Shown: piece by piece, positions 34,220 through 44,605 of the stretch
Position numbering within the stretch: the first letter of the stretch is position 1
How the letters are laid out: each line of letters begins with the position of its first letter
NCBI RefSeq assembly: GCF_002878395.1
Contig: NC_061115.1
Location: 212,006,938 to 212,070,937 of the forward strand
Source: Capsicum annuum
Lineage: Eukaryota; Streptophyta; Magnoliopsida; Solanales; Solanaceae
Direction: 5' to 3'
DNA length: 64,000 bases
The notes under the pieces: generated by a model
What the model saw: the letters and a program-made list of their open reading frames with translations, nothing else
The model's database searches: none
Told to the model about the DNA's origin: nothing
Translations under genes and position numbers: made by a program

Positions 34220-35263
34220 AAATGGCTAGAAAGACGAAGGCTAGAGGAAGAGGTTAACAATGCAAGGTGAGTAAGATAATGATGAGAACTATGAAAAAAA
34301 TAATTCCACAAATGGAAGATGCAAGGAAAATGAAGAATGTAAATGTATTGCAAGGCATTATCCCATTTAGTTTGGGGAATACGACGGTTGGAGAAACACC
34401 AAAAACTATTCCAATCGGAGTGGTGAGCAAATCAGCAAGGGAAACAGATCATGGGCTGACCAAGTGGAGTAGGAACAACCCCAAATTTTAAGGGTGAGTC
34501 TAGCAGTGCAAACCCTAGCTCTACCTAGAGCAAGGTAGTGGGGGAGAATCCAATAACAGATAGTTTTAACCTATCGTCTGAGAAAAAATACACTACAATT
34601 GTCAAAATCACCGTGAAGGACATTATCATAAAAATTAGGTACTGGAATTCAACTGTCATATTCTATATACTGGATTCAAACCCTCCTCAAATAGTTATGA
34701 ATGGATACTTTCGAAGAATCAGGAAGGGTATGGTCATTGACAAAATTGCACAAGTAAATATGAGTGTATTTCTGGTAAGATTTCAATATGTTGAGGATCA
34801 TATAAAGGCAGTAGAGGAAGGTGTTCAGATGTTTGATCGAAAACCAATTGTGGTCAAACCATTGAAGCATAATTGTGAGATCACAAAAGAAATAGTGGAT
34901 AAGGTCCCAATTTGGATTAAGATGCTTGGGTTGGGTATAAAGTATTGGAGAAAATCTGCCCTAACAAAAATAGCAGGGATGTCATTGAACCAACACTAAC
35001 CTATAGAGGTTATGTTTGAAAATGAGATTGGTAAAATTGTAGTGCAAAAAAATGTGTATGAGTGGAAACCAGTAATGTACAACAAGTGTAGGAACTCTGG
35101 ACATGAAATAGCTAACTGTAGGAGGCAGCAAAAAAAACGAGGTAGGGGGAGACAGAGTAAGGAAGAACAAATAGGTAGCTGGTCAACAAAAGGATCAAAC
35201 AGCTCAGCCGCAAAGGCCAAAGAAAGTACAGCAAGAGCAATAGAGTTCAACTATAATAAATAA
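34220..35263 (+). pseudogene. L1-B ORF1: DUF4283 gag-like protein
   Basis: A likely start is ATG at 34222 (MARKTKARGRG, then a stop). The frame 34538-34999 is the DUF4283 domain: IKIRYWNSTVIFYIL, NPPQIVMNGYFRRI, FLVRFQYVED and VPIWIKMLGLGIKYW. After a stop the frame 35012-35263 carries YNKCRNSGHEIANC, a zinc knuckle in which the first Cys is Tyr, followed by a basic tail. Binds LINE RNA in the family. Non-functional here. Confidence 0.8.
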
Positions 35264-35442
35264 AAGAGGGAACACAAAGCAACCTCAAATAGGCATGAAA
35301 AAAACTCAAGGAGCACATACTGGCAACTTCTTTCAAATACTGGATAAGGATGAATAACATGAAACTGAAGATGTAAGTTCACTCTTTCGTGGAAAAATGA
35401 TGATTACTAGCCTAAAAAAAAAAAAGCAGGGTTAGGGGAAAA

Positions 35443-35464
35443 CCCCCCCCCCCCCCTCCCCCCC
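35443..35464. repeat. C homopolymer tract (C14-T-C7)
   Basis: A run of fourteen C, one T and seven C lies between ORF1 and ORF2 of L1-B. Its length may be inexact in any assembly. Confidence 0.8.
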
Positions 35465-37357
35465 AATAGAATAGTATTTGATTTTGGAACGCCAGGGGAA
35501 TCAAGAGGACAACTAAACAAAGTGAAATGCATGTTTTTATGCATAACACTGAAGTTGGACTGTTTGGCCTCCTGGAAACCAAGATTAATAGATCAAAAGC
35601 TAGAGCATCTTTTCTTAATATTTATAGGGGTTGGTTATTTACCAATAACCTAAACAAACATTTTGGAAGTCAAATATGGCTAGTGTGGAAGGCAAATATA
35701 TATGAAGTAACTATAGTAATTGTAACTGCATAACTTATACACTGTGTGGTTAAGCATATTGGTATAAGAAAGAGTTTCAACATTACAGTGGTCTATGCCT
35801 TTAATGACCATAGACTGAAAAGGTCTTTATGGCAAGATATTAAAACAACTTGTGATCAAGTTAAAGGAGCTTGGTCAGGCAGTATGCTGCAAATTGTACG
35901 GTTCAAGGCTTATGATATATAGGGGCAATTTACACATGGACAAACAAGCAAGGGTCAACTGATAGAATTTTGAGCAAACTGAATAGAGTTTTTGTGAATA
36001 GTGAATAGCATGTGAAACTCCCAACTTCTCAAATAGTGAATAGCATGTGAAACTCCCAACTTCTCAAGTTCATTTCGTGCAAGAGGGGTTATCATACCAT
36101 TGTCCTGCAATTATACTCCCAACTTCTCAAGTTCATTTCGTGCAAGAGGGGTTATCATACCATTGTCCTGCAATTATAAAATGGGAGAAGATGCAGAATA
36201 GAGGTAAAGATAAGATTAAAGACTATAATATATGGAGTTTAGCTCCTACATTTAAAGACAGTCAGAAGATGTTGGGATGTAGATATAGCAGGAGACAAAA
36301 TGTTTTAGAGTGATTGACAAATATTATAGCAGCTCGACAAGAAAAAGTTTCACAATGTAGAAAGACAATCAGACATGGACTGGGAAAAATTGATTAATTG
36401 TCAGACTAAACTACAGGCAGACCCCCTGAATGCAGTATTAATTACTGATGAAATCAACTTTGCACGAGAGTTTACAGAGAAAAGAGCAGCTTACGATGCA
36501 TTTTTGAAACAATAGTGCAAGCGTAATAAGAGAGAGTGAACTAATACGAAATTATATTATGCAGTACTTAGATCTAGGAAAAATGCTAATGGAATATCTA
36601 GTGTAAAGGATTCTCAACGGATAGTACAGACAAATTTACCAAAAATTAAAAATGCATTTATAAACTTTTATAAGAGACTTCTAGGGGAGAATACTACTGA
36701 TAAAATGAGGATGAGTGTAGATATCATAAACATGGGGCCTAAGCTAAGAGAGCAATATAAAACACTACTGAGTGCAGAATTTACTGCCACAGAAGTTTAC
36801 ATAGGAGATTATGGGGGAAGAAGTGGCAAATGGTGTGCTGAAATTTTTTCAACTTCTGGCAGAATGCTAAAAGGGATAAACTTCACTATTATCACTCTGA
36901 TTCCAAAGAGTTTTCATGCTAAACATGTGGGTGATTATAGGCCCATCTATTATTGCAACATATTATATAAGGTGATCTCCAAAATGCTATGTCATAGAAT
37001 GAAGGTGGTTCTGCTAGATATAGTGTCTGATAATCAAAGTGTTTTTGTGCATAGTAGAATAATTGTACAGAACATCTTGATTTTTCAAGACCTGGTAAGA
37101 CTATACAACCTGAAGAACAGTGTTAGAAGTTGTTTGATTAAAATTGATTTGGGAAAGGCATATGATACGGTGGAATAGAGGTTTGTGAAAGAAATGCTCT
37201 TTGGGCTGAATTTTCCCAATCAATACATCAAATGAATAAAGGAATGCCTCACTACACCAAGTTACTTTTTTGCTTTAATTGGAGGAATATATAGTAATAT
37301 AGAGGGAAAGAGAGGACTAAAGAAGGGTGATCCTATATCAACACTATTTTTTGTAGT
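35460..37357 (+). pseudogene. L1-B ORF2, endonuclease and first half of RT
   Basis: The endonuclease start (HNTEVGLFGLLETKINRSKA) lies at 35527-35733. RT follows at 36705-37178 with ITLIPKS, DYRPIYYCNILYKVISKML and LIKIDLGKAYDTVE, then after a stop LKKGDPIST up to 37357. Between them lie two overlapping tandem duplications (35998-36177) and several stops. The reading continues at 49230 on the far side of the insertion. Confidence 0.85.
35998..36177 (+). repeat. Two overlapping tandem duplications in L1-B
   Basis: A 35-base unit is repeated at 35998-36032 and 36033-36067. A 63-base unit is repeated at 36052-36114 and 36115-36177. The units overlap by the phrase ACTCCCAACTTCTCAA. Confidence 0.9.
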
Positions 37358-37439
37358 CCCAATATATGCCATATATAAAAAAAAAAAAAAAAAGTATCAA
37401 TATATGCCATATATAAAAAAAAATATATATCAAAATAGG

Positions 37440-37770
37440 TTTTTTGTACTTAATAAGTGCACAATACCTTTAACTTTGTAACGGAAGATTTTTGACGATG
37501 TTAAAAAAGTTAAAGTTCACATTGTACACTTATTAAGTGCACAATCTATTGTTTTTTTTTTATGGATTGTGCACTTAATAAGTGCACAATCCATTCTTTT
37601 ATGAAATGTGCACTTATTAAGTGCACAATCTCTTTATTTATAGACCGTGCACTTATTATTCATATTATTTATAGATTGGACATGATTATTCATTTTTTTT
37701 AAAGATTATGCATTTTTTTAGTGCACAATATATTATTTTTGATTGTGCACATTTTTAGTGCACAATTCAT
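37440..37770. repeat. Array of seven GTGCAC-centred palindromes
   Basis: Palindromic motifs lie at about 37446-37465, 37521-37545, 37564-37592, 37606-37630, 37643-37663, 37704-37731 and 37741-37768. The best is two perfect 14-base arms (GGATTGTGCACTTA and its complement) around one A. The others are diverged. There is no coding sequence. The array ends right at the target site of the Mutator-like element. Confidence 0.85.
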
Positions 37771-38020
37771 TTATTTATACGGAAAAGGGTCTAATATACC
37801 CTTCAACTATTGAAAATGGTACACAAATACCCTTCTTTCACCTTTAGGCTCAAAAATACCCTTCCATCCATCTATTTGACTCAAAAATACCCTTAATGTA
37901 TTAGAAATGGCTCAAAAATGCCCTTCTTCCTCTATTGGTTCAAAAATACTCCTCCATCCACCTATTTGGATCAAAAATGCCCTTAACGTTAAATTTAAGT
38001 CCAAAATGTCTCCTCCTTTT

Positions 38021-38435
38021 AACTAATTCTAATGTGAAATATAATTTTATTTAAATTAAATACATGACATCATTTTTATTAGTCCACATGTAATTAGACT
38101 CAAATTCATTCACAATTTAATGGTCCTCTTTTCACTAATTTTTTTAGTTATATATAAAAATTTAAAAAGAATTAATTAATGTTTAAGTGCAAAATTAGAA
38201 AAGAATTTCTTAAATAGGATAATTAGCAAAGGGCAAATACTCTCATAGTTAATGATTATCTATGTGTGCTCAAATATTAGAAAACATATTTGAGGTAAAA
38301 TTTTGAAGACTTTTAGTTCTTTTTAGATTTTGAACTTTTTATATAAAAAAAAAAAAAAAAACTTGAAAGTAATTTAAGTCTTTATTTAATTTAGGTAAGA
38401 ATGCATAATATTTTACACTTCTATCCTTCTCCAAC
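38021..38435. other. AT-rich filler inside the Mutator-like element (left)
   Basis: No gene or clear motif is visible between the left inverted repeat and the start of EPRV-2. Confidence 0.5.
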
Positions 38436-38466
38436 AGCAAAAAATACCTTAACTTAAACCACTTAG

Positions 38467-38976
38467 GATAACAAGATAGCTTCGTTAAAACACCTCGATT
38501 ACCTAGATCTTAGATTTCAACCTGAAAAGAAATATAGAGTATTAAAAGATAACTCCACTATAAGGTGTAATTTCAACCAGGGTGAACATATTTTACATTC
38601 AGAAGATAAACAATATAATACAATAATAGACTTTTTGATAAATTCAAGCGAAAAAATTCAGGAAAATGATAATAGTATAATAAGAATTTTAGAAGAAATA
38701 GAAGTTACTCAGAATAAACATAAAAAGACACTAGATAAGATAGAACAAAATTTAGATTATTTAAAGTCACAATAAGTAGAAATAGACAGAAAAATTCAGT
38801 ATTTAAATCACAAGTTTAATTTAGAAAAAATACCTACAAAATTAGAAATTGAAAAACTAATAAAAACCATAATAGAAAGACCTAAAGAATTGGAAGTAAA
38901 AACAACTCAACTAATATCTAAACTTGTAGAACAAGTAGAAAATATAACAATAGAGATCAATCACTTTCATGAGTGA
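38467..38976 (+). pseudogene. EPRV-2 ORF1, coiled-coil protein, no AUG start
   Basis: The frame is open from 38467 to a TAA at 38773, and continues to the stop at 38974-38976. No ATG occurs in this frame before 38773, as in Tungrovirus and some Badnavirus ORF1 genes, which start at a non-AUG codon (established for the family; inferred here). The protein is rich in Lys, Glu and Ile with a long predicted coiled coil. Its end overlaps the ORF2 ATG (38969) in the phrase ATGAGTGA, typical for leaky scanning. Role unknown; badnavirus P1 is of unclear function. Confidence 0.6.
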
Positions 38977-39418
38977 AGAAGATATGAATTATAGTAAAGC
39001 ACTAGAAAAATCAAGAAATTATCATAGCGAACCAGAAGGATTATCTAAGTATATACCTTCAAGTCAAACAGATAAAATTTTACTAAAACAAAATAATACG
39101 ATAATAGAGTTATTATTAGACTTACACAAAAAGATAGACATCTTAATTAAAGGCAAAGAAACTCAAAAACCCCTCCAGGAAGAACCAGAATTACCCGAAC
39201 TACATAAGAAAATAGACATTTTAATAAAAAATAAAGAAGTCCAACCAAAAAATAACTTTGAAATAGACGAACTTATTAACCAATTAAAACGAATTGAATT
39301 AACTCCTAAACAAGAACGAAAAAATATAATAAGAAAACCACAAAAATGGACTTTCTATCAAATAGACGGAGAACCATCGAAAATAATGAAAGACAAGAAG
39401 AAGAAAGACAAAGAATAA
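38969..39418 (+). CDS. EPRV-2 ORF2, virion-associated-type protein
   Basis: This 149-codon frame overlaps the ORF1 end by eight bases and the ORF3 start by 73 bases. It has a repeated segment (LHKKIDILIKGKE and LHKKIDILIKNKE about 30 residues apart), likely coiled coil, and a basic C-terminus ending in DKKKKDKE. Small DNA-binding, coiled-coil ORF2 proteins with a basic tail sit at this place in Badnavirus and Tungrovirus and in caulimoviral ORF III. No stops interrupt it. Assignment is by position and composition. Confidence 0.6.
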   Translation: MSEEDMNYSKALEKSRNYHSEPEGLSKYIPSSQTDKILLKQNNTIIELLLDLHKKIDILIKGKETQKPLQEEPELPELHKKIDILIKNKEVQPKNNFEIDELINQLKRIELTPKQERKNIIRKPQKWTFYQIDGEPSKIMKDKKKKDKE

Positions 39419-40557
39419 GTTTTTCGGAGAATAGAATAGGAAATAATAATATATTATCTAGAATATGCAGAAGACAACCTAATATGGAACAGAACCAAGA
39501 ACTTAACGAAATAATAGATGTAGACAAAGATTTACAAATTTTCCAACAACATCAATTAAAATTATTAAATCCTAAAACACTATATAATGCCGGATATTTT
39601 TCTACAGACAATCAGTTATATAGACATTATAGAGAAGAACAAATATCGGCTATAGGAGAAGACTTTAAAACACTAGATTTAGTAAATGCTAATTCCTTAA
39701 GACATCTAAAAAATAATAGAATGATATTGATGCATATGGGTTTAATTGTTATAGGAATAAAAGGTCTAACTAGAAAAAATCTAGGATCCAAAGTATTAAT
39801 AACAATATATGATGATCGATGATCAGACATTAAGAAGTCAATAATAGGATTAACTGAAGTAGATATGACAAATAATGGAGGAATATTCTATATAAGTCCA
39901 AACTTCCTAATGAACTTAAAAGAATTTGGAAAAAACATTAAAATAGAAATCCAAACTAAAGGATACGAAGAAATGAATAGTGGAAATAATTTATTAATGT
40001 GCATAGGTTTTATTGGAAAATCAACTTTAAGTAGTAATACAAAATTTAAACTAAAAGTAAATGATGTAGTTGAAATAATGGGAAATAAAGACATAAGTTT
40101 AATAAAACTAATAAAAATAGACCCCGAAATATATGCAGGTTTAGAATGGAATTTAAACAAATTTACTAAACCAAAATTTTTTACACCAGACTCTCATCTA
40201 TTATATACTACAAGTAAAGGAGAAACTTCGGTCAGGTTTACGGATTATAATTACACAACTAAAAGAAATTTAGACGATGATGAAACAGAGAGTAATATCG
40301 AAACAGAAAGCGAGTTTATGAATATAGAAGTCCTACAAGAAAGATATGAAGTAGACTTGGCCATAGAAAAAGCTGAAAACTTAGCAGAAGAATATAAATA
40401 TATAACTTTTAAATGTAAGGGATGTCAAAAGGACGACATGAAAATAGAAGAATGTATAGAACATTTTAAAAACTGCTTAGAGAGAAGTGATAATTTAGGA
40501 TATAGAAATAACAAATCAGTCCTTGAAAGAAAAAATGAAGACACATATAACTTTTAA
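39346..40557 (+). pseudogene. EPRV-2 ORF3 part 1: movement protein domain
   Basis: The start ATG at 39346 lies inside ORF2, as usual for badnaviruses. The frame runs to a TGA at 39820-39822 that follows ITIYDDR, where a Trp would be expected in the family (inference). It continues at 39823-40557. Motifs include LMHMGLIVIGIKGLTRKN, IFYISPNFLMNLKEFGKN and GNNLLMCIGFIGK, all typical for the 30K-type movement domain of badna-like viruses. The downstream part carries the first copy of a 145-base duplication (40401-40545), which brings a stop at 40555. Confidence 0.8.
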
Positions 40558-40690
40558 ATGTAAGGGATGTCAAAAGGACGACATGAAAATAGAAGAATGT
40601 ATAGAACATTTTAAAAACTGCTTAGAGAGAAGTGATAATTTAGGATATAGAAATAACAAATCAGTCCTTGAAAGAAAAAATGAAGACACA
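40401..40690 (+). repeat. 145-bp tandem duplication in EPRV-2 ORF3
   Basis: 40401-40545 and 40546-40690 are nearly identical. The unit is not a multiple of three, so it shifts the reading frame between the movement and coat domains. It includes a Cys-containing segment (CKGCQKDDMKIEEC). Confidence 0.95.
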
Positions 40691-41545
40691 ATCTCTATAT
40701 TAAGTTCTACCATCAGTTATAAAGAACTAGCAGAATTAGAACCAACTAGCTCCTCAAGTGCTAGCTCATTCCAACAAACAAACTCTAATCCCCAACCAAT
40801 AGATTACAGTACAGGCAATGTACCTAGAAGACCAGCAATTAGGATAAATCCAGATACAGAGCTTAGAGGAGATAATATAAAACCAGCAGGTAAAAGAATG
40901 CCAATAGAAGAACCAATTAAACTACAAGAAGGAGGAAGCAAAGGTAAAATTCTGAATATAGCAGCACATGATCCCCAAATGTGGGATACAGTGATAGACT
41001 TATGGAAAGGAATAATAACTACAGATTACTTAAGACATTATACAGAAACAGATACGGAAACAATGTATAAATATTTAGAAAACTTCTTAGGGGAATCTGC
41101 AAAAGCTACATGGGAAAGTTTTAAGACAAACTACCCATATGATTTCCAGGTTTTATTAAGTATGGGACCAAATCCCTATAATTTCACAAACAAAATGCAT
41201 ATGTTATTAACTGGAAAAGATCCAAATAGTGGATTATTAGCACTACAAAAGGAAGCATTAATCAAACTAGAACAATTAAGTATTTTGTATTGGGTATATA
41301 TAAAGAAATTCCTACAAGACTATTTTTATCATTGCACCGTCAGCGGAAATACTTTTAATGAAGAATTAGGCAAAAAATTATTCAATAAATTACCTGGAGC
41401 CTTAGGAAGAGAAATAGAAGATAGATGGTATAAAAGAGATGGGGTAGTAGCCAACCCAAATTTAAAATGGACAATAGGACATAGAACACAACATATAATG
41501 GATATATTAACAGAAAAATGTACAAACATACAAATACAAAAATAA
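40523..41545 (+). pseudogene. EPRV-2 ORF3 part 2: coat protein domain
   Basis: After a Cys-rich segment and a Ser/Thr-rich linker comes the coat core: IAAHDPQMWDTVIDLWKGI, YLENFLGESAKATWESFK, MLLTGKDPNSG and EELGKKLFNKLPGALGREIE. This matches the badnavirus coat domain arrangement. The frame ends at a TAA (41543-41545) but the same frame goes on at once with NEMNFCKSVIYTIQNY, so the stop lies inside what was one polyprotein. The upstream end is broken by the 145-base duplication. Confidence 0.8.
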
Positions 41546-41560
41546 TTAAAAAGAAATGAA

Positions 41561-44500
41561 ATGAATTTCTGTAAATCTGTTATCTATACAATCCAGAATT
41601 ACGATCAGAAACAATATAGGAAATATAAGAAGAAACATAATCAAAAACCATATAGTCGTAAACAATACTTCTTAAGAAAATCAAAAGCTAAAAAACCATG
41701 GTTAAATAGAGATAGACATGTTAGGAAATATAGAAATGATAGAAATTATAAAAACAAATTAGAATGCTATACTTGTGGAAGCATCAACCATTTAGCTGAT
41801 GTATGTCCTAAAAGAAATAATAATAGAACTAGAAATTCTCAACTAATAGAGGATTTCCAAGAAACTTTATTAAATGTAGACGAATACATGTCAGATACAG
41901 AAAGTATATACTCAATAATAAGTATTGATATAAATGATAAAGATAATCCAAAATCTGATTCTTCAGAATCAGAAGAGGATAACTTAGTTAATGAGCTAGG
42001 ACAAGAGATGAAGGATTTAGACTTAAACAACCTAGTAATCAATAATTTAATGAATATTACTCAAGAATGTATACATGAATTCCAAAGCAATAAAGGTCTA
42101 GACAGTAATAGATGTCGTATCTGTAATTGGTATCCAAGTAAAGACAATAGAGCTAAATGCAAAAAATGTTACTTAGAAGCATGTATAAATTGTATAGAAA
42201 ACACCTTAAAAATACAAGTGGAACCCGAAGTAAATAACGGAAAAAAATATACGAATAATCAAATCCTAAATCTAAGGGTGTCTACTTTAGAAACCAGAGT
42301 AAATGATTTAGAACAAAGATTAACTATCCTAGAAAAAGGAAAAACCAAAATTGTCATAGAAGAAACAGATACACAAGAGGCGGTACATTTAGAAAAACTA
42401 GAAGCAGAACTTATGAATTTAGAAAAAAATGACACTAGTCTAATATGCAACGAAGATAAAGAATTCTCTACTATAAAAGTTTTAGTAAAAATTAAAATAA
42501 AAGATGTAGAAATAGAAACTCTAGCATTAGTAGATCCCGGATGTACTAGCTGTTTAATCAATAAAGAAATAGTACCGGAACATTTACTAAAAGTACTTGA
42601 AAGACCTATAACAGCCACTCAAATGGATGGATCACAAAATATCTATAATTATTACATAGAAAAAGCACAAATAAGTTTTTTAAATACATGCAATAAATTC
42701 TATAACCCAGTTTACAATGTTAATAAAATATTAGCACGAGATTTAAATATAGGATCAGATTTTGTTATCGGACTAAGATTTTGTATACAGAATAAAGGAG
42801 GATGTCTCTTAACAAGAGATGGAATAATGCTCTTTAAAAATTTAACTTATACATCAGTACAAACAGTAACATTACCAACAGTATATAGAACACTAAACAC
42901 AAATAAAACAAGATTGCTTCCAGAACCATGTTGCGACAATTGCCAAAACAATCAATGCCAAAATAGCAACCTGTCAAAAGAAAAAAAAAATATAAAAGAA
43001 GAAGAAGTTAGAAATTATACTCTGTTTAATGCAGAAGGACAAGAATGCTTAACAGATATAGAAAAAGACTATACCCTAATAAGTATAGAAACTCAGTTCT
43101 ATAATTTTAGAAAAGGAATGGATAAAATAGGAATAATAAATAGACCAAAAGATTTAGAAAATATAATATCTATATTAGATAGAATGGAAATAATAGGAGA
43201 AAGACCGTTAGCCCATTGGGACGCTAACGAGATAATGTGTAAATTAGATATAATTAATTCGGAATACACTATAAAAACAGCACCTATAGAAGCAAATAAT
43301 GAAGATATTAAAGAGTTTGATATACAAATAAAGGAACTTTTACAATTAGAAGTAATAAGAAGATCTACCTCTAGACATAGATCGGCTGTATTTATGGTAA
43401 GAAATCATAGTGAACAAATAAGAGGTAAAGCTCGTATGGTAATTAACTATAAAAGATTAAATGATAACACCCGAACAGATGCATATAAACTACCAGAGAA
43501 AAGTGAGTTAATTAATAGAATTCAAAATAAAAAGATATATAGTAAATTTGACTGTAAGTCAGGTTACTGGCAAGTCAAAATGCACCCAGACAGCATAGAA
43601 TGGACAACATTCACATGTCCAGGTGGACATTTTGAATGGTTAGTTATGCCATTTGGGTTAAAGACAGCTCCACCCATTTTTCAACGAAAGATGGATAACA
43701 TATTTGGAGAATATAAACATTTCATATTAGTATATGTAGATGATATTCTAGAATTCAGTCAAAATATGCAAGAACACTTAGGACACTTACAAATAATTTT
43801 CAGATTATTTGTTAAACATGGAATAATAATAAGTAAAAAGAAAATGGAATTATGTAAGACTTATATTAATTTTTTAGGAATAACTTTAGGAAATGAAAAA
43901 GTAAAACTCCAACCACACATTGCAAAGAAAGTATTAGAAATGTCAGATAAACTAGAAAACACAAAAAATTTACAAAAATTTCTCAGATTAGTAAATTATG
44001 CAAGAAATTTTATTCAAGACTTAGGAAAAATAGCAGGACCATTATACGCAAAAACAGGTAGTAAAGGGCAGAAAAATTTCAATATAGAACACATTAAATT
44101 AATCCAAAAAATAAAAGAAAAAATTAAAAATATTCCAGATCTAAAAATTCCATTAGAATCAGATTATTTAATCATTCAAACAGATGGAAGTGATTTAGGA
44201 TGGGGAGCTATCTTAAAAGCACGACCTAATAAATACAGTAATAAAAATGAAGAACAAATATGTGGATATCAGAGTGGGGCATATAAAGAAAAAGGAAACA
44301 TGAGTGCTATAGACCTAGAAGTATTAGCTATAATATACGGGTTAAATAGTTTCAAATTATATATTCTAAATAAAGAAGAAATTTTAGTTAGAACAGATTG
44401 TGAAGCTATAGTTAAATTTCATCAAAAAATAAATGATAAAACTAGTAGTAGGAGAAGATGGCTAAATTTTACAGACACCATATCCGTTTACAAGAATATA

Positions 44501-44578
44501 GTATTTGAACATATAAAAGGTAAAGAAAACAAATTAGTAGACCAGTTAAGTAGACTACAACTGGGAATAAATAAATAA
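41561..44578 (+). CDS. EPRV-2 ORF3 part 3: zinc knuckle, protease, RT, RNase H
   Basis: This frame is open for 1005 codons. A basic tract leads to the knuckle CYTCGSINHLADVC (residues 69-82). A second Cys cluster, CRICNWYPSKDNRAKCKKC, lies at about 42112-42168, as in badnavirus coat C-termini. The protease has LVDPGCTSCLI (42526-42558), where D-P-G stands for D-T-G. RT shows ARMVINYKRLNDNT, KFDCKSGYWQVKMHP, WLVMPFGLKTAP and LVYVDDIL (YVDD at 43733-43744). RNase H has QTDGSDLGWG, DLEVLAI and VRTDCEA, so its acidic residues are present. It would mature the polyprotein and copy pregenomic RNA. Unusually well kept for an endogenous copy, but cut off from its start. Confidence 0.9.
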   Translation: MNFCKSVIYTIQNYDQKQYRKYKKKHNQKPYSRKQYFLRKSKAKKPWLNRDRHVRKYRNDRNYKNKLECYTCGSINHLADVCPKRNNNRTRNSQLIEDFQETLLNVDEYMSDTESIYSIISIDINDKDNPKSDSSESEEDNLVNELGQEMKDLDLNNLVINNLMNITQECIHEFQSNKGLDSNRCRICNWYPSKDNRAKCKKCYLEACINCIENTLKIQVEPEVNNGKKYTNNQILNLRVSTLETRVNDLEQRLTILEKGKTKIVIEETDTQEAVHLEKLEAELMNLEKNDTSLICNEDKEFSTIKVLVKIKIKDVEIETLALVDPGCTSCLINKEIVPEHLLKVLERPITATQMDGSQNIYNYYIEKAQISFLNTCNKFYNPVYNVNKILARDLNIGSDFVIGLRFCIQNKGGCLLTRDGIMLFKNLTYTSVQTVTLPTVYRTLNTNKTRLLPEPCCDNCQNNQCQNSNLSKEKKNIKEEEVRNYTLFNAEGQECLTDIEKDYTLISIETQFYNFRKGMDKIGIINRPKDLENIISILDRMEIIGERPLAHWDANEIMCKLDIINSEYTIKTAPIEANNEDIKEFDIQIKELLQLEVIRRSTSRHRSAVFMVRNHSEQIRGKARMVINYKRLNDNTRTDAYKLPEKSELINRIQNKKIYSKFDCKSGYWQVKMHPDSIEWTTFTCPGGHFEWLVMPFGLKTAPPIFQRKMDNIFGEYKHFILVYVDDILEFSQNMQEHLGHLQIIFRLFVKHGIIISKKKMELCKTYINFLGITLGNEKVKLQPHIAKKVLEMSDKLENTKNLQKFLRLVNYARNFIQDLGKIAGPLYAKTGSKGQKNFNIEHIKLIQKIKEKIKNIPDLKIPLESDYLIIQTDGSDLGWGAILKARPNKYSNKNEEQICGYQSGAYKEKGNMSAIDLEVLAIIYGLNSFKLYILNKEEILVRTDCEAIVKFHQKINDKTSSRRRWLNFTDTISVYKNIVFEHIKGKENKLVDQLSRLQLGINK

Positions 44579-44605
44579 GTTTAATCTCACTCATTTGTTT
44601 TCAGC

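Noticed and set aside
37440..37770. The palindrome array as a bacterial-type operator or a replication origin
   Set aside because: The surroundings are plant transposons, and no gene or origin feature is nearby.
42259..42618. Minus-strand Ser-rich frame opposite the EPRV-2 polyprotein
   Set aside because: It lies wholly inside the 1005-codon frame and has no domain of its own.
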